A stretch of 64,000 bases of DNA from Cricetomys ansorgei (Eukaryota; Chordata; Mammalia; Rodentia; Nesomyidae): the NCBI GenBank assembly GCA_026225945.1, contig JAMJFZ010000289.1, positions 2,531,001 to 2,595,000 of the forward strand. The letters are read 5' to 3'. The position numbers and the translations under genes were made by a program. Shown in pieces: positions 1 to 12,600 of the stretch. The notes beneath the pieces are model-generated. The model was not told where the DNA came from. It did no database searches and was given only the letters and a program-made list of their open reading frames with translations. The first letter of the stretch is position 1. Every line of letters begins with the position of its first letter.

Positions 1-49
1 CCTCACAGAGAAGAAGGCTTGCATTTCACATATTTCTTTTCTTTGATTG

Positions 50-1255
50 AAAACAGATCTTTTGTCATAGAATATATTCTAATTATGACTTCCCCTCCCT
101 CTACTCCTCTGAGTTCTTCCCCACCTCCCCTTCCATCCAGATCTACCCCCTTTCTGTCTCTCCTTAGAAACAAACAGGATGTAATAAAATAAAATTAAAA
201 AATATAAAACAAAAACTAACGCATCAGAGTAGGGCAAAACAAACAGAAGGAAAAGAGCCCAAGAAGAGGTAAAAGAAACATAGATGCAGAGACCCAGTGG
301 CTTTCATGCTCAGGAATCCCACAAAAACACAAAACTGGAAAGCTGTAATATATATGCAAAGATCAGTAGGGCAAAAATAAATGAATAAATAAATAAGTAG
401 AATTTTAAAAAAGAAGAAAAAGAAAAATCCCTGACATGGCGTTATGAGACAAAGAACACCCAAAGACATCTCTGAGTCCTTTTGCCGCCGGCCATCTACT
501 GCTGGACAGGCAGGCAGTGTACCCTTAAGAAGAGCTTGTCTCCCCAATGAGTCTTCCTTGGAGAAAACTCAATTTTCATTTGCATGTGGTTATCAATTGT
601 AGAGAGCTTCTGGGCTAAGGATGGGGACAAATGTCCACTGTTCCTTTCAGCTCTAGGGCCCCATCTCACACAGGCTCTGTGCATGCTGCCTCAGTCTTCG
701 TTGGGATTAGAGGGCCTTTCTTCCCTGGTGTCCTCCATCCCCTCTGGCTCTTACAGCTTTTCCTCCGCTTCTACAGTGTTCCCTGATCCCTGAGGTGAAG
801 GATTTGATGTAGACATACAATTTAGGGATGAGTGTTCCAAGGTTTCTCACTCTCTGCATACTGTCCGGATCTGGGACTCTGTATTTGTTCCTATCTGCTA
901 CAGGAGGCAGCTTCCCTGATGATGGTTGAGCAAGACATTAATCTATGAATATACCAGAGTGTCTTTAGGGATTGTTTTATTGCTATGTTTCTTTACTAGA
1001 AGAGTGGTATTTAGTTTTCCCCTGGGTCCCTGGACTATCTAGTCTCAGATTTTTGGTCACCAAAAACAGTGCTGGGTATGGGTTCTATCTCATGGAGAGG
1101 GCACCTGAAATCAAATCAGATCTTGGTTGGCTACTCCAACTAGCTTTGTGCTACCATTGTACTAGCATAACTTGCAGACAGGACACCATTATAGACTGAA
1201 AGGTTTGTAGCTGAGTGAGCATTTACTTTTCACTTTGGCATTTCGTATTATTTAA
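50..1255 (-). repeat. Rodent L1-type dispersed repeat, antisense
   Basis: The stretch reads like the non-coding part of a high-copy rodent L1-type repeat in antisense. It has a C-rich leader, A-rich tracts, and a long recognisable run around 540-1200 covering the segments near 'ggttatcaattgtagagag' and 'tgcatactgtccgg'. Short overlapping ORFs here carry no domain. The exact subfamily is not assigned; the boundaries are approximate. Confidence 0.55.
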
Positions 1256-1329
1256 GCAACCATTTTAATGCAGTGGCAGACATAAAAGAAAAAAAGACAA
1301 AGGAAAAAGAAATGAATAGATGTTAGAAG

Positions 1330-1420
1330 CAGAACTTGAGGAAGGAGAATAACAGAGTTTGAGGCCAGCATAGGCTACAGAAGAAGACCCTGTCTCAAAA
1401 AACAAGCAAATAGAAATAAC
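1330..1420 (+). repeat. B1 SINE fragment
   Basis: Contains the B1 right-hand signature: 'gagtttgaggccagc', then a 'taggctacag' equivalent and 'accctgtctcaaaaa', followed by an A-rich tail. The left part is diverged or missing. Confidence 0.6.
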
Positions 1421-2081
1421 AACAAAAATTCCCCAACAAACAATGAAGGAATTTTTTAAGTCATATGTAACACTGTCCAATTTTGTTTATGTCCAATACG
1501 GAGGCCCTTTCTCCCCTTTCCTTTTGCTTTCAGTGGTGTATTCCTTAGATAGTCTTTTCTGTTTCCATCACAGCAATGCTTCGCTGTGCTCTCCAGCTAT
1601 TACGAGGAGGAGCTTGCAAGCTGTAAGCATTGCACTGCTCTCTCCGATCAGGCCTCTTCAAATTTCTTCCGATATTTTCCTCATCGCATTATCCTCCCTT
1701 CAGTGCTGTGGACGGAGCCCAGGGTCTCGGGCATGCTGTTGCTGCAGTGCACAGCTGAACTCCATCCTCGGTCCTCTCCCTTATTTTATCCTATTTCTTT
1801 CTTTTTTAAATTTTACCCACCTTTGCTACTTACATTCTGTCTGTCTGTCTGTTGTCTGTCTGTCTCTCTGTTTATGTGTGTGTCTCTCTTTTGCTCTCAT
1901 TCTCTGTCCTTATGTTTAAAGTTTTTGACTAGAAATATGGGGCATCCTCATGCTGGTTAAAGTAAATTTAACAGTTTCCTTTTAATAATTTTCACTAGTG
2001 TCAATTATTCTGCATCTCATCATGCCTTCACAACCACCGCAGGAAGCACATCCTCTGAAATAATAGTTATAAATTAAGTAG
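1421..2081. other. Intergenic, with TGTC-rich tract
   Basis: No gene is recognised. A short imperfect TGTC/TCTG simple repeat lies at about 1836-1892. The two overlapping ORFs across it are pyrimidine-rich and low in complexity, with no domain. Confidence 0.5.
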
Positions 2082-2345
2082 GGGCTAGAGAGATGGCTCA
2101 GCATTTGGAAGCACGAGCTGTTCTTCCAGAGGACTAGAGTTTACAACCCAGCACCAACATGATGATTCACAGTCACCTGTAACACCAGTTCCAGGAGAAC
2201 CCCATGCCCTTTTCTGGTATCAAAAGGGGAAGGGGTGTTCCGATGGGCACCAGTCATGCACATGGTGCACAGACACACATGCGGGCAAAACAAAAACAAA
2301 AGCTACAAATGTACGCATAAAATAAATACTAAATATATTTTAAGA
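2082..2345 (+). repeat. B2 SINE
   Basis: Starts with the tRNA-derived head 'ggggctagagagatggctca' and continues through 'gttcttccagagga', a 'cagcaccaacatgatg' block and an A-rich tail with AATAAA-like motifs. First member of a B2-B1-B2-B1 array running to about 3270. Confidence 0.85.
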
Positions 2346-2728
2346 AAATTTACAAATAAAGTAGGTTCTCTTACCATGTCATGACACAGTCAGTACTCGG
2401 TTAACTTTGGCAAGGTTCACACAACTGCACAGTTAGGTGATGCTTTATCTGAAGGTAAACACCCCTCTCAGAATCCAGAGACTATGTGCTTAATCAGTAG
2501 CAAATGCTTTCTCCCTCTGTCAGTCAAAATCTCTGGGGTTGGCTTCCTTCCTCCACCTGATTGCAGCTCTACAGATCTGCGGTGACTGAGAATACCACAT
2601 GTTCTGTTGCCCTGAACCTTTCCTTCCTTCTTCATCAACTTAGAGTCTCTGTTCTTATGTTTTACTAAACCTTGTAGAACAGATCTGTTCAGTAGGTAGA
2701 GAGAATGTCTTATTATTTTATAGTAATG
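2346..2728. other. Intergenic, nothing recognised
   Basis: I see no gene, recognisable repeat or regulatory motif in this stretch. Confidence 0.4.
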
Positions 2729-2892
2729 GATACGAGGACCAGGAACTCAGGAGACAAAGGCAGGCAGAGTTCTGTAAGTTCTAGGCCAGCCTGGTCTATA
2801 AGCCATATTCCAGGACAGCTAGAGTTACATGCTGAGACACACATGCCCCCAACCCTTCTCAAATCAAACAAACCAGTCAAAAAGAATTATTG
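2729..2892 (+). repeat. B1 SINE (5'-truncated)
   Basis: Shows 'aactcaggagacaaaggcag', 'ctaggccagcctggtctata' and 'ccaggacagctagagttaca', in B1 order, with an A-rich end. The 'aatcccagcac' head is absent. Confidence 0.75.
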
Positions 2893-2898
2893 AACTTT

Positions 2899-3106
2899 GG
2901 GCTAGAGAGCTAGATGGCTCAGCGATTGAGAAAGATTGCTGCTCCTGCAGTGTTTGGCTCTAGCATCCATGCCAGGAAGCTCACAACTGCCTGCAACTCC
3001 TTCAAGGGATTCCATACCCGATTCTGGCCTCAGTGGGTGCCTGCACATATGTGAGATACATACTCACACAGTTACATACACATAAAACACTATTTAAAAA
3101 AAGGAA
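2899..3106 (+). repeat. B2 SINE
   Basis: Head 'gggctagagagctagatgg' carries a small insertion relative to the B2 head. Downstream, 'agctcacaactgcctgcaac' and 'gattctggcct' match the B2 body. It ends in 'acataaaacactatttaaa'. Confidence 0.85.
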
Positions 3107-3111
3107 ACTGG

Positions 3112-3292
3112 ACCAGGTAGTGGTGACTCACACCTTTAATCCCAGAACTCAGGAGGCAGAGGCAGGTGGATCTCTGTGAGTTCGAGGCCAGCCTGGTCTA
3201 CAGAGTGAGTTTCAGATCAGCCAGAGTTACAACAGAGAAACCCTATCTCAAAAAACCAAATCAATTAATTAATTAACTAATTAATTAAAATA
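3112..3292 (+). repeat. B1 SINE, nearly full length, with AATT-rich tail
   Basis: Contains 'cacctttaatcccagaactc', 'gttcgaggccagcctggtct' and 'agagaaaccctatctcaaaa', all in B1 order. The tail has expanded into an ATTA/AATT microsatellite at about 3263-3290. Confidence 0.9.
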
Positions 3293-5862
3293 AAATGGAA
3301 GTAGGCCTGCTTAGCTGACAGAAAAAAGCTCAGCCAATCCTGGGATTTGTTTCTGCTTTTTTTTTCAGAGAATAAGTCCTGTGCTCTGTGCTGCTTTGCT
3401 CTTCTTACTCTCCTGTCATTTTTATGCAATGTTAGGGGCCATACTCAGTGGTCATGTTCTGACGCCATGCTGTACCTCCAGCCTGCTTGGAAAGTCGGTA
3501 TGAGTGAGCAGTGATCCCCTATAAGATCTGCTAAAAGACATATGCCGTCTCTATCCAGGTCAGGTAAATACGTACAGCTCTTTCTGTGATGTCTGAATTC
3601 AACTTGCATAAGATTCGACAGTGTCCCCAAATTCTAATAAGCATCAGTTTGTTTTATCATTATAGCATGATAATTATAGCAGAGATTAATGTCTCATTAA
3701 TATTTTAAGAAACAAAACCGCCCAGAGATGTGAGAGACTTAATGAAAGTGATAATTTAGCAGCAGTACCTTCTCAGCTGCCCTGGGCTGGCTGTGCTGCT
3801 GCATTTGTTCTTAGTAGGAGCTTTTTGTCTCGCTGCTCCCAGGCACCTGGCTTTATCTTTATCTCTGAAATCCATAGCATCTTCTGCATTATCACTTCAT
3901 GAAGTCATCTTTCCAAGATTAAATTTCTCACCTTCCTCAGACTCTCTCTACTCTCTACTTTCTTGTGTTGATTGCTAGCCCTGTGACCTGCGATCTCAGC
4001 AGCTCAGTCTCTCCAATGACTCTAACCACTGCTCAGAAGTCACCATTGATAGTTTCTACTCTGAAGGCTCTGCTGTAACCTAGGCTCATCAGCCCGTGAT
4101 TACATCTGGATCCTAATGTTCTTTCCTCCAGAAGTGCTCTCTTCTCAACTAACACAAGACACCGTCTCTAAGTCCCTTATTTTAAAAAGAGTTTTTACGG
4201 CTTTAAAAAAGATGTAAGTGGTTCCACTGCCTCTAACCTTAATCCAAAATCCCTCATCCCCAACTCCAACAGCTCTATGGTTACAGCTTGACTTCTGAAG
4301 CATGGAACATATTTCGCTTATTCTACGTAATGGCCAATGGCACCGTAAGTCAGTTTCTTGTTCCAGTAGAGTGTGGCTTAGGGCCTTGCAGATAACGTCC
4401 TCTTGCCCATAATTCTCACTTCTTGCTCATATCCAGTCCATTCGTCAACACCTTAGGCCCATTCTTCCTCTTTTCCAGTCTGTCTTCCTCTCTCCTATTC
4501 CCTCTTCCTACTTTCCTTCCATTTCTTCTTTCCTTTCCTCCTTTCCATGTGCCCTATATATGTCATGCATCATGCTAGAGCAACATAAGCAAGATAACAT
4601 AAAGAAGACCTAATTCTTGTGCTTCCAAACTCAAAGTCAAGTGAATTCGATCGGCAGAATAACAGCCTCAGAGAAATGCTGTCTTAGGGGCTGTTCTGTC
4701 AGTGAGTCCACAGTTCATTCACAGTTATAGGCTTTCCTATAGTACCTGGGATGGGGTGGCAGTGGGGGTCAATAGGTTCCTGTCATGCAAAACAAAGCGT
4801 CGGGCTTTAAAATATAGGAAGGAATAATATATATTTCTTGGTCAAAAGGCTTAAAATCCAGTTGAGAAGGTAGATTGTGTATTGAAAATTTTAAAAATTA
4901 TGACGGATATGCTAATTCAGAAAGAAGTAACTCAGAAAGTGGTCAAGGAGAGAGGTTTGCGCTAGAGAAGACCTTGCAGAAGAAACAGGGAAATTATGAC
5001 TTACAATAGTGGTTAAGGAGGGGAACAGGGTTTCACAGAACCCAAATCTGTATTTTAATTCAGTTTCTTCCTGTCTACAAATTGTGTCTCACCAACTTCC
5101 CATCAGTTTTGTCCATTAAAATACGTATGACATTTGTTTGTTTTTAATCTCCATCTGTAAGACCTGATCACAGCCATGGGGGACTGCTACTGGGTTACAT
5201 CCGCATAGTAAACTTACTGCAGATAACCATATTGTAAATCTGAATCACTCATTCTTTTTACAACTCACCTTTAAGCTTTACAATTTTTGATTTTTACTAA
5301 AGGGAAAGCCAATGCATATATAAATCAGGTCTCCCCCTCCCTCCAATGGAGTTAGAAGAGTCTTCAAAGTGACCTGATATCATAACACTGAACCTCCCAC
5401 TTTCCATTAAAATTCCTTGGGGCTATCTGTGCTAGACATTATTTGCTTTTCAAATACAACTATCAGCTTTCAGAAGTGTTCAGAGAATTAATTTATGTTC
5501 AAATAATGTACACACAGGTAGAGCTACCAAACAATAGCACTATTCTTAATGTTATTGTTTGCGCTCATAAAATATTTCTTAGACAATGATGTTTCCAAAA
5601 TATCATTTTTTTTCTAAAGCATGCTCTTGAATACAAAAATGAAAGTCATAGAAAGGGCTAAACTGGAAAGAATATAATTGGATTTCAGAGCCTCCATGTT
5701 TCATGCTCTCCTATGACTTTGATGTAAGTTGCTTAATCTCTCTGCATCTGAGGTTTATCATCTCTACTATGAAACTGATTACATACACATCATAGGACTA
5801 ATTGGGTGCTTAGGTTAACTCTGGTTAGTACCTTGCTTAAGAAAGCCAGCCTCTCAGCAGCT
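3293..5862. other. Intergenic, nothing recognised
   Basis: Unique-looking AT-rich DNA. The ORFs are short and overlap without domains, and I saw no splice-bounded conserved coding segment. A pyrimidine-rich patch lies at about 4440-4550. Confidence 0.45.
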
Positions 5863-6056
5863 GGGTCAGGTGTTGGTACATGCCTGTAATCGCTGATTTG
5901 AGAAGGATGAGAGTTTGAGATCAGTGTTGGCTTCCCAGAGAGACCTCCTCTCAAGGAAAGAAAAATGGAAGGAAAATGAGAGAAAGGGAAGAAGGGAGGG
6001 AGGGAGGGAGAGAAAGAAGAAAGGAAGGAAGGGAGCAAGGAAGGAGGCAAGGAAGG
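5863..6056 (+). repeat. Degenerate B1 with GGGA/GGAA tract
   Basis: A diverged B1-like unit ('acatgcctgtaatcgctgat', 'gagtttgagatcag', 'ctcctctcaa') runs into a purine tract of GGGA and GGAA repeats at about 5960-6055. The ORFs read from the tract are low-complexity Arg/Lys/Glu or Ser/Pro/Leu strings and are not genes. Confidence 0.55.
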
Positions 6057-9000
6057 TAAACAGGATAGGCACACAAGCTTTCTATGGCTCACAGGAGAGA
6101 GGAGAGCATGGAAATTCCTTCTGACATTGTGAGAGACTCAGCTTTCCTCATGCTCTTTGGCCTGATGTTCACATGCGTGGGGCACACAGGATGAGTGGAA
6201 CTCTTAAATGGTCAAAGCGCACATTCTGAGGCCCTCAGGGCTTGCATGCACTCATGATATAAGGTAGCAAAGCAAACACTTTAGATTACAGGCAGCTGCC
6301 AAAGCTTCCCAGAAACCAAGGCATGGACTCTGTTGTCATAGTGACCCAGCCATTGTTTGTATTTTGTTTGATTTCAGTCACACAAAGAGCCATCTACTTT
6401 GCAGAAACAATCTTCCCTCCTCCTCCTCCTGTCTCTGTTTCTCTCTCTCCCTCTTCCTCTCCCTCTTTCTCTTGTAGAAAGAGATGACAGTGTACTAACT
6501 ATTGTGTTTCTGTCAATTGGGACGCATTCTGTTGTAGAGATTATGTCCCATCTCCCTGACACAAAACAGGGAAATTGAACCAGGGTGGATTAAACATGAA
6601 GATTTCTAGTACTGTGTTTTATTCATAGCTTATGTTGTTTCAGGCCAAAATAGTGAGCGCCTGAGAGGTCACCCAGAGGATACCAGGAGAAGATTACCAT
6701 TCTTTTAAGAAACTAGGTGTGTGAAACCCTGCCCCTGCTACATGTCTGTCAGTCATTTGCTGTAAATCCCCATTCTTCAGACAACCAGCAATTTTATAGA
6801 AAGTTTATTTCTTTATTAAAACACAAGCAAACACAAGAATACCTTCAAGCTCTGACCTGATTAGGAAGATGCAGAAAGTTGACATTCAGATATCTCTTTG
6901 AAAGAAAAGTTTTCTTCCATTTGACGAAACAAGGAGTGTGAAAAAAAAAAAAAAAAAAAAAGGAAACTGAGTGTTCCCCTCTACTGAGAAAAGAAGGGGG
7001 TTGGCTCTTCTCTGCTTGCTTCCAAATTTGGTCAGCGCTGAAAAGGTAGGCCCAGTAGATGTTTATAATCTGAATTTGGTTACAGAGATGTTGATAAAAT
7101 GGATTGTGCCCTAGCCTCGCTGCCTGAACGGGTAAGCACATGGGAAATTTACAATAACAGATTTTAATGTCATGGCAGCCATGGTGCTGTTCTCTCTGTG
7201 GTCGTGACTGCTCAGGCTACTTGCTAAACTGCAGATACTTTACACATCTCACTCTTATCCAGCCGATGAGGAGGGCATAAGTCCCAGAGATGTAAAACAC
7301 CTTTGTCTGAGGTCACCTAGAAGCAAACTGTTTGTATCTGACTTCAAAATCATTTCTCAAGAGCCATCTACATTCCCTCAAGCCCTAGATCTGGTAGTCC
7401 TTATGGGTTAAATAATAAGGTTGATGGTATATTTGCTTACATATTTCCCCTTGCAGTTACATGTAGTATTTCCAGACCTTAGGCTTCAATCAGCTTCACT
7501 GCTCTGGAAAAGATGAAACAAGAACACTGGAAGGTGTAGGTGTAGGAGTGGAGGGGGTGGGGAGATACAGAGGCACAGGAGATACAGAGATCAGTAGAAA
7601 CAAAGAGGCAAAGAGAGGAACTGATGTCTCAACCGCCTTCTGCTAGCCAGTAAGATACTATTTGCAACCAATGGAGTTTGGGAAAAGTGAAGAGTTTAGT
7701 GTCTAGCTTTGGGAAGGCCTGGGAGATTTGTAACATACGAGGTCCTAACAAGCACAGGAAAAAGAATTCAACCCCATCTGTTCTGGTGCCTATTTCAACG
7801 GAGCTCAATCAACACTTGTGTGTTTTGTGAAAGGAATTCTAGGGTATGAAGTGTCCACGATTACGGGCGTGTGTAAAAGCTCTGGGATGTGTCTTCATCG
7901 ATAGATAGGCAGGATTGACGAGGATGTTTTCCATCTATTCTATAGGACGTAGTGGCTCACGGTGTTAAAGGCGTATGTGAGATCAACTTGGAAAATTTTG
8001 ACTAAAGAAAATCAACTTAAAAAAAAAATTGAGCAAAACCAGTGCCTTTGGTTTAGTTAAGGACATCCTAAATCTCAGAGAAGAGAGTTTAGGCATTTCC
8101 TAAGTTTACATAGCCATGGAATTACATGTTTCAAAACAACAACAACAACAAAAAAAAACCCAAAAAAACAACTGTAATGTTATCATTCTGCATAAGCCAT
8201 TTTTGTGGAATGCTCTTCTACAGTTTAAGTAAAAAACATGCTGTGCGCATCTGTAGTCAACTGTAATGGTTGGTTGTGGGACTGGGCTGATACTGTGGCT
8301 CAGAAACACAAAACCTCTTTCAAAAACCCTTATAGTCCCTTGTTCTATCACTACCATAGTTACTGTCCTGCCACTGGTGACACCATTAAAGTGCTTCAAT
8401 GCAGTGGGCATTTTAAGAAAACATGATAATTTTCTGTTGCCCACTTCTTTGATTTTATAAGTATTTACCTTACAGTATTTTAAACAACACCGCCCTCCAC
8501 ACTTCCATGGGAATCTCCACCCCGGTCCAAATCACCCCATCAAAATCAAAATACTTTTGATTCTTAGCAAGCAGGAGGGGTTCCTTTTATTTTTCAGGGG
8601 CCCCTGCCTCTTACTGACTCCTTGACTCTGGTGTTAGTTAGCAAACATACAGGAACAAACAAAAGTAGAACTCCTTCTTAAGATAAAGAACTGACCTGTC
8701 TTGGCAAGCTCATTTTAAAATGCAAATGCTCTCCTGAGCATAAACAGTTGAGCTATGATTTCCAGCAGCCCCCACAGAGCCCAGTGTAGGCAAAGAGCCA
8801 GGCTCTCTACTTTGATGTTTGGCTAATTTGATAGGATTAAAGGGGAAAGGCTAAGGAAGGAAGCTGAGGGTATGGACCAGTTTGAAGTTGAAAGACAGGG
8901 CTACAGCTTCCCCGAAGGAAATGAAAGACTGAAAACTGGTCAAGTTCCAGAATTATGGAATCAGAAACTTGGGAGGGTGGGTAGGTAGAAAAGGTTGGCT

Positions 9001-9159
9001 AAAACATCTATCACCTTTGAAGCTTATCAGGGATCCTCCAACTTGTCAAGGAACAAGTTTGAAAAAGAGTTCAGCACTCAACATAGTCAAGCAAAATCTA
9101 GTTTACCCATCAGGTGCTTGTGTGGTCTTCTAAACACAGAAGGAAGAGTATCCTGCGAA
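6057..9159. other. Intergenic, with MIR relic and simple tracts
   Basis: No gene is recognised. A CT-rich tract lies at about 6412-6478 and a run of A at about 6941-6961. A likely ancient MIR SINE is annotated separately at about 7215. The remaining DNA is unassigned. Confidence 0.45.
7215..7380 (+). repeat. Probable MIR SINE relic
   Basis: Order of motifs fits MIR: 'cttatccagccgatgagg', then an 'agatgtaaaacacctttgt' core-like segment, then 'gaggtcacctagaagcaa' and a 'tctgacttcaaa' end. Diverged, so the assignment is tentative. Confidence 0.45.
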
Positions 9160-9310
9160 CAGCAGGGGCAGCGTAACACACCTGTGACTCCAGCACTCTG
9201 GAGGATCAGGAAGGAGGGTCAGCAGTTCAAGGTCTTCCAAGGCTACATATGTATGAAGTCTCCTGGGACACACGGGAATAGGTCTTGAAGAAAAAAAATA
9301 TAATAAAATG
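9160..9310 (+). repeat. Degenerate B1-like SINE
   Basis: 'cacctgtgactccagcactc', 'cagttcaaggtcttccaagg' and a late A-rich tail follow B1 order. It is strongly diverged. Confidence 0.5.
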
Positions 9311-10150
9311 TTCCTATGCTTCAAAAGTCATTTGAATTTCAGTCTGTAAAAAAGGGCATTCAACTCTTCTCCCAAATGCTGTGGAGTTACGGAGTAGTTT
9401 TTTCTGCATTTTGAATAAATTTAAATTTGTTTTTACTCATTGAGTATATCAATACTCTAGATGTGATTAACTGGGCTTTTGATGACCCATTTATATTCGC
9501 TAATTATGCTTTATCTTTGATGAAGACATATGCTTTCTCATATGTCTATCTCAGGCTCTGTATAGATGAATAGTCCCGGGCTATCCCAGGCCCTACAGAT
9601 TCACAGTTGAGTAAACCTTGTTTACTGTGTTAGGAACAAGGTTGACAGTAACTGCCACTAAAAGTCAGATAAGTGTAATTCTAGAGATTATAAACATAGC
9701 CTTCAAATATACAAAGTAATCAGAATCTTGATATGAACTTTGCTGTCTCATCTCCCTGCACGCACATGTATATTTTAAATGCCAATAAAGAAGCAGACTC
9801 TAAGCAGAAGTGGTTCTTCTTAAATAAAATTTGAGAGGCATTTTATGAAAATACAAGAAAGATAGAGTTATGTTGGAAGGATACAGTCTAAACAGCTTCA
9901 TATTTAGGATTAATACTGCATAAGGCAGAAGCCATAATTTATAAGAGGCAATTACAATTTTATACTTGTAAATTACTTTGGCAATTATAGTTTGAATATC
10001 AGGATAAAGGTGGAGTAAACACCATTTAGCCCATGTTTCCCTCTAAATAGAAGCAAAACCCTCATGAATTCATAAAGCAGCAGTCTGAGCACTTACAGTT
10101 ACAAATAGTTGCATTAAGCAAGGGGCGGGTAAGGGTGGGGTGGGTGGTGG
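9311..10150. other. Intergenic, nothing recognised
   Basis: AT-rich DNA without a recognisable gene or repeat. A G-rich GGGTGG patch lies at about 10120-10158, just before the next B1. Confidence 0.4.
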
Positions 10151-10154
10151 GTGG

Positions 10155-10305
10155 GGCAGGCATGTTTCAATCCCAGCATTTGGGAGGCAGAAGCAGGAGA
10201 ATCTCTGTTGAGTTCAAGGCCAACCTAGTCTACATAACAAGTTCCAGGTCAGCCAGGATGACTCAGTGAGACCCTGTTTCAAAACCAAACAAACAAAAAT
10301 GCATA
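10155..10305 (+). repeat. B1 SINE
   Basis: 'caatcccagcatttgggagg', 'gttcaaggccaacctagtct' and 'gagaccctgtttcaaaacca' in order, with an A-rich tail of CAAA units. The head is replaced by a GGGTGG-rich patch. Confidence 0.85.
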
Positions 10306-10429
10306 ATAACAACATTTTAAAAAGAGCAAAGAAGAACACAGATGATCCAGCTTAGTCTAAAACAAAACCTACATATGAATCTGTACCGTAGGTAAAAATA
10401 TGAGAACTCCAAAGAAAATTTTCTTTGAA

Positions 10430-10505
10430 CAGGTAAGATGGCTCCATGGTAAAGGCACACACAGCCAAGCCAGCAGTCTGAGTTTGAGTCTCCAGACCTT
10501 CAGAA
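10430..10505 (+). repeat. B2-like head fragment
   Basis: 'aggtaagatggctccatggt' followed by 'aaaggcacacacagccaagc' and 'ctgagtttgagtctccagac' resembles a diverged B2 or B3 head. Weak. Confidence 0.35.
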
Positions 10506-11100
10506 GGAGAGAAACTATAAGTTTTTCTGGGAGGATGTGTCAAGAGTCAGAATGCGGCTCACCCTTTCTCTTTTCCTTTTTCCTTGGTGACCGGGTATGC
10601 TCCGTTGCTGTGTCATCCTGTTTGACAGTGTTGGCAGCATGAAGAAGTGTGTTGGCTGACTCACGATTAGTCTCCTGGTCTGATTCTTATCATTGTGATT
10701 TTCAGTGTCTATTACTGAAAGATAACGCAGCCTGTCTGTCCTCTTTGATACCGCAACACAGCTAACAAATAACAGAATTAGTAGCTGATCTACTCAGTTG
10801 GCATTCTCTCTGAATGTCAAATTGTTTGGAAAGTAGTAGGCTATGTTTAATCAATGTACTTCCTGGAGTATATTCTTTAAATGTTGCTTTACAATCCTTA
10901 TCCTAATTTCCAAATATAAAGACACTTCAGAATAAGCACACGGTGAAATTACCAATGGTTACTGTCTCTTCAAGAGAATTGCTTTTCTCTAGTCTATGAT
11001 ATTTGGAAAATGACTAAGTTTCCTAAGCCAAGCCACCAAGCTGTAAGTTCTTGTAAATGTAAGTATAGATTTAAGTATAGATATGATGGAAGAGGTATGG
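10506..11100. other. Intergenic, nothing recognised
   Basis: No gene or clear repeat is seen in this AT-rich stretch. Confidence 0.4.
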
Positions 11101-11114
11101 AATTTCATCTTTTA

Positions 11115-11312
11115 TGGTCCAGCAAGATAGATTGCTTGCCACTGTACAAACGTGACAATCTGAGTTTGGTTCCCTAGAACTTATGGAAAAGTGAAGAGGA
11201 ACAAATACACAAAGTTGACCTCTGACCTGCACACGTGCACTGTGGCATGCAGCTAACCCACCCACCCCAACGCTAATAAATAAAATAAAATAAAATAAAA
11301 TAGTAAAAAAAA
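11115..11312 (+). repeat. B3/B2-like SINE
   Basis: A tRNA-like head ('agatagattgcttgccactg', 'gagtttggttccctagaact') is followed by 'gttgacctctgacctgcaca' and an expanded AAAAT tail at about 11277-11302. The 'acctctgacctgcacacgtg' block is typical of rodent B3/B4 3' parts. Confidence 0.6.
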
Positions 11313-11737
11313 TGAAAAAGAAAAAGTCCCTCTGAAAATTCAAATTCTTTCACAGAGAAAAATCTATCGTGGAAGTTGTTTTAATGGGCCAGAGTGCAAA
11401 GAAAGTTGAATAGACTGATCTTACTGGACTGATCTTCTCGGAGACTCAGGTAGGGAGGTAAGAGGAGCGTAGGATAAGAAGAGAAATAAGAATAAGCAGC
11501 AATTGAAGTGCCATGAGCATGCTTGCAAGGAGACACTTGCAGGGGTTGAAGAAAAGCTTCCTTTGACGACAGTGGAACCTCTCAGACTTCAGGATGTAGG
11601 CTCTATGGAGAAACCTGACCGTCCGTGTCCGTGCAAGGGAGCAAAGTGGGTGAAACACGGGTTTCTCTGGAAATATTTTCTCAGAATCGGTGAAGCACTT
11701 TGCCTGCCTGGGAACCGAGCTGCTGAAGCAAGGCTGA

Positions 11738-11782
11738 GAGAGAAGGAGGGGGAGGGGGAGGGGAAGGGGAGGGGAAGGGGGG

Positions 11783-11859
<77 letters not shown>

Positions 11860-11866
11860 GAGAGCT
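11738..11866 (+). repeat. GGGGA and AG simple repeat
   Basis: GGGGA/GGGAA units (about 11745-11780) run into AG dinucleotides interrupted by AGAT and ACAG. Long ORFs across this tract on both strands are low-complexity artefacts. The flanks at 11313-11737 and 11867-12100 hold nothing I recognise. Confidence 0.9.
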
Positions 11867-12104
11867 GTGAGAACCCAGCACAATCATTTTCCCGCATCTC
11901 TGAGTCATCAGAGTGGGCAGAGCAGCTCCTCTGCCCTGTACAGAAACAGGCTTTGTCTGTGGAAGGGAAAGGACAGCCCGGATCAGACTGAACATCTCTG
12001 CTGTGACTTGCACTGCTGGAGATGAGGCAGGTGTTGTTAACAATAGTGACTTAAATGAAAAACGGTTTATATTTTTCTTGAAAACAAGCACGTAGTTATG
12101 GAAA

Positions 12105-12600
12105 AAAAAAAAAAACTGGGGAAGGGAAATTTTTCAACAAATAGTGCTGAAGTACTGGGCACTCATATTAAAAAAGAAAACTAAAATAACTCCGACCATT
12201 ACCTTATTCCAAACAGAAAAAGTACCCTCATCTACCTATAACTCAACAGCTACAAGCGTTCACAGATTTTTAGGGGGAAATGTAGGACTCAGGCTGATTG
12301 GTAAACAAACACAGAAAGCAACAGGCTTTTTAAAAGTTAAGCAAAACACTCCAAAGAGAGCTTAATATCTGAATTCATGTGGATGAAATTCTAGAATTAA
12401 AAAAAAAAAGAAAACCAGAAGAGTGGTTTCCTGTGGGAAGGTAGAGATGGAGTTGAAATGAGTGTGAGAATATTTCTTGGGTGGTGGTTATGATTTATCC
12501 CTGACAGGGGTTTGGCTTACACAGAGGCACACATATTTCAAAAGTGCAGCAAATGTGCACTGAAGAATTTCACATTTTGTGCATATAACTTTACCAGAAG
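12105..12600 (+). repeat. Ancient L1 3'-end relic
   Basis: 'tttttcaacaaatagtgctg' matches the conserved L1 ORF2 3' region. Later, 'ggtggttatgatttatccct' and 'gtgcatataactttaccaga' look like an old L1 3' end. The parts between are deleted or diverged. Confidence 0.5.

Noticed and set aside
11503..11991. Long ORFs on both strands around 11.5-12.0 kb
   Set aside because: They exist because of the GGGGA/AG tract and encode low-complexity Glu-Arg or Ser-Leu strings.
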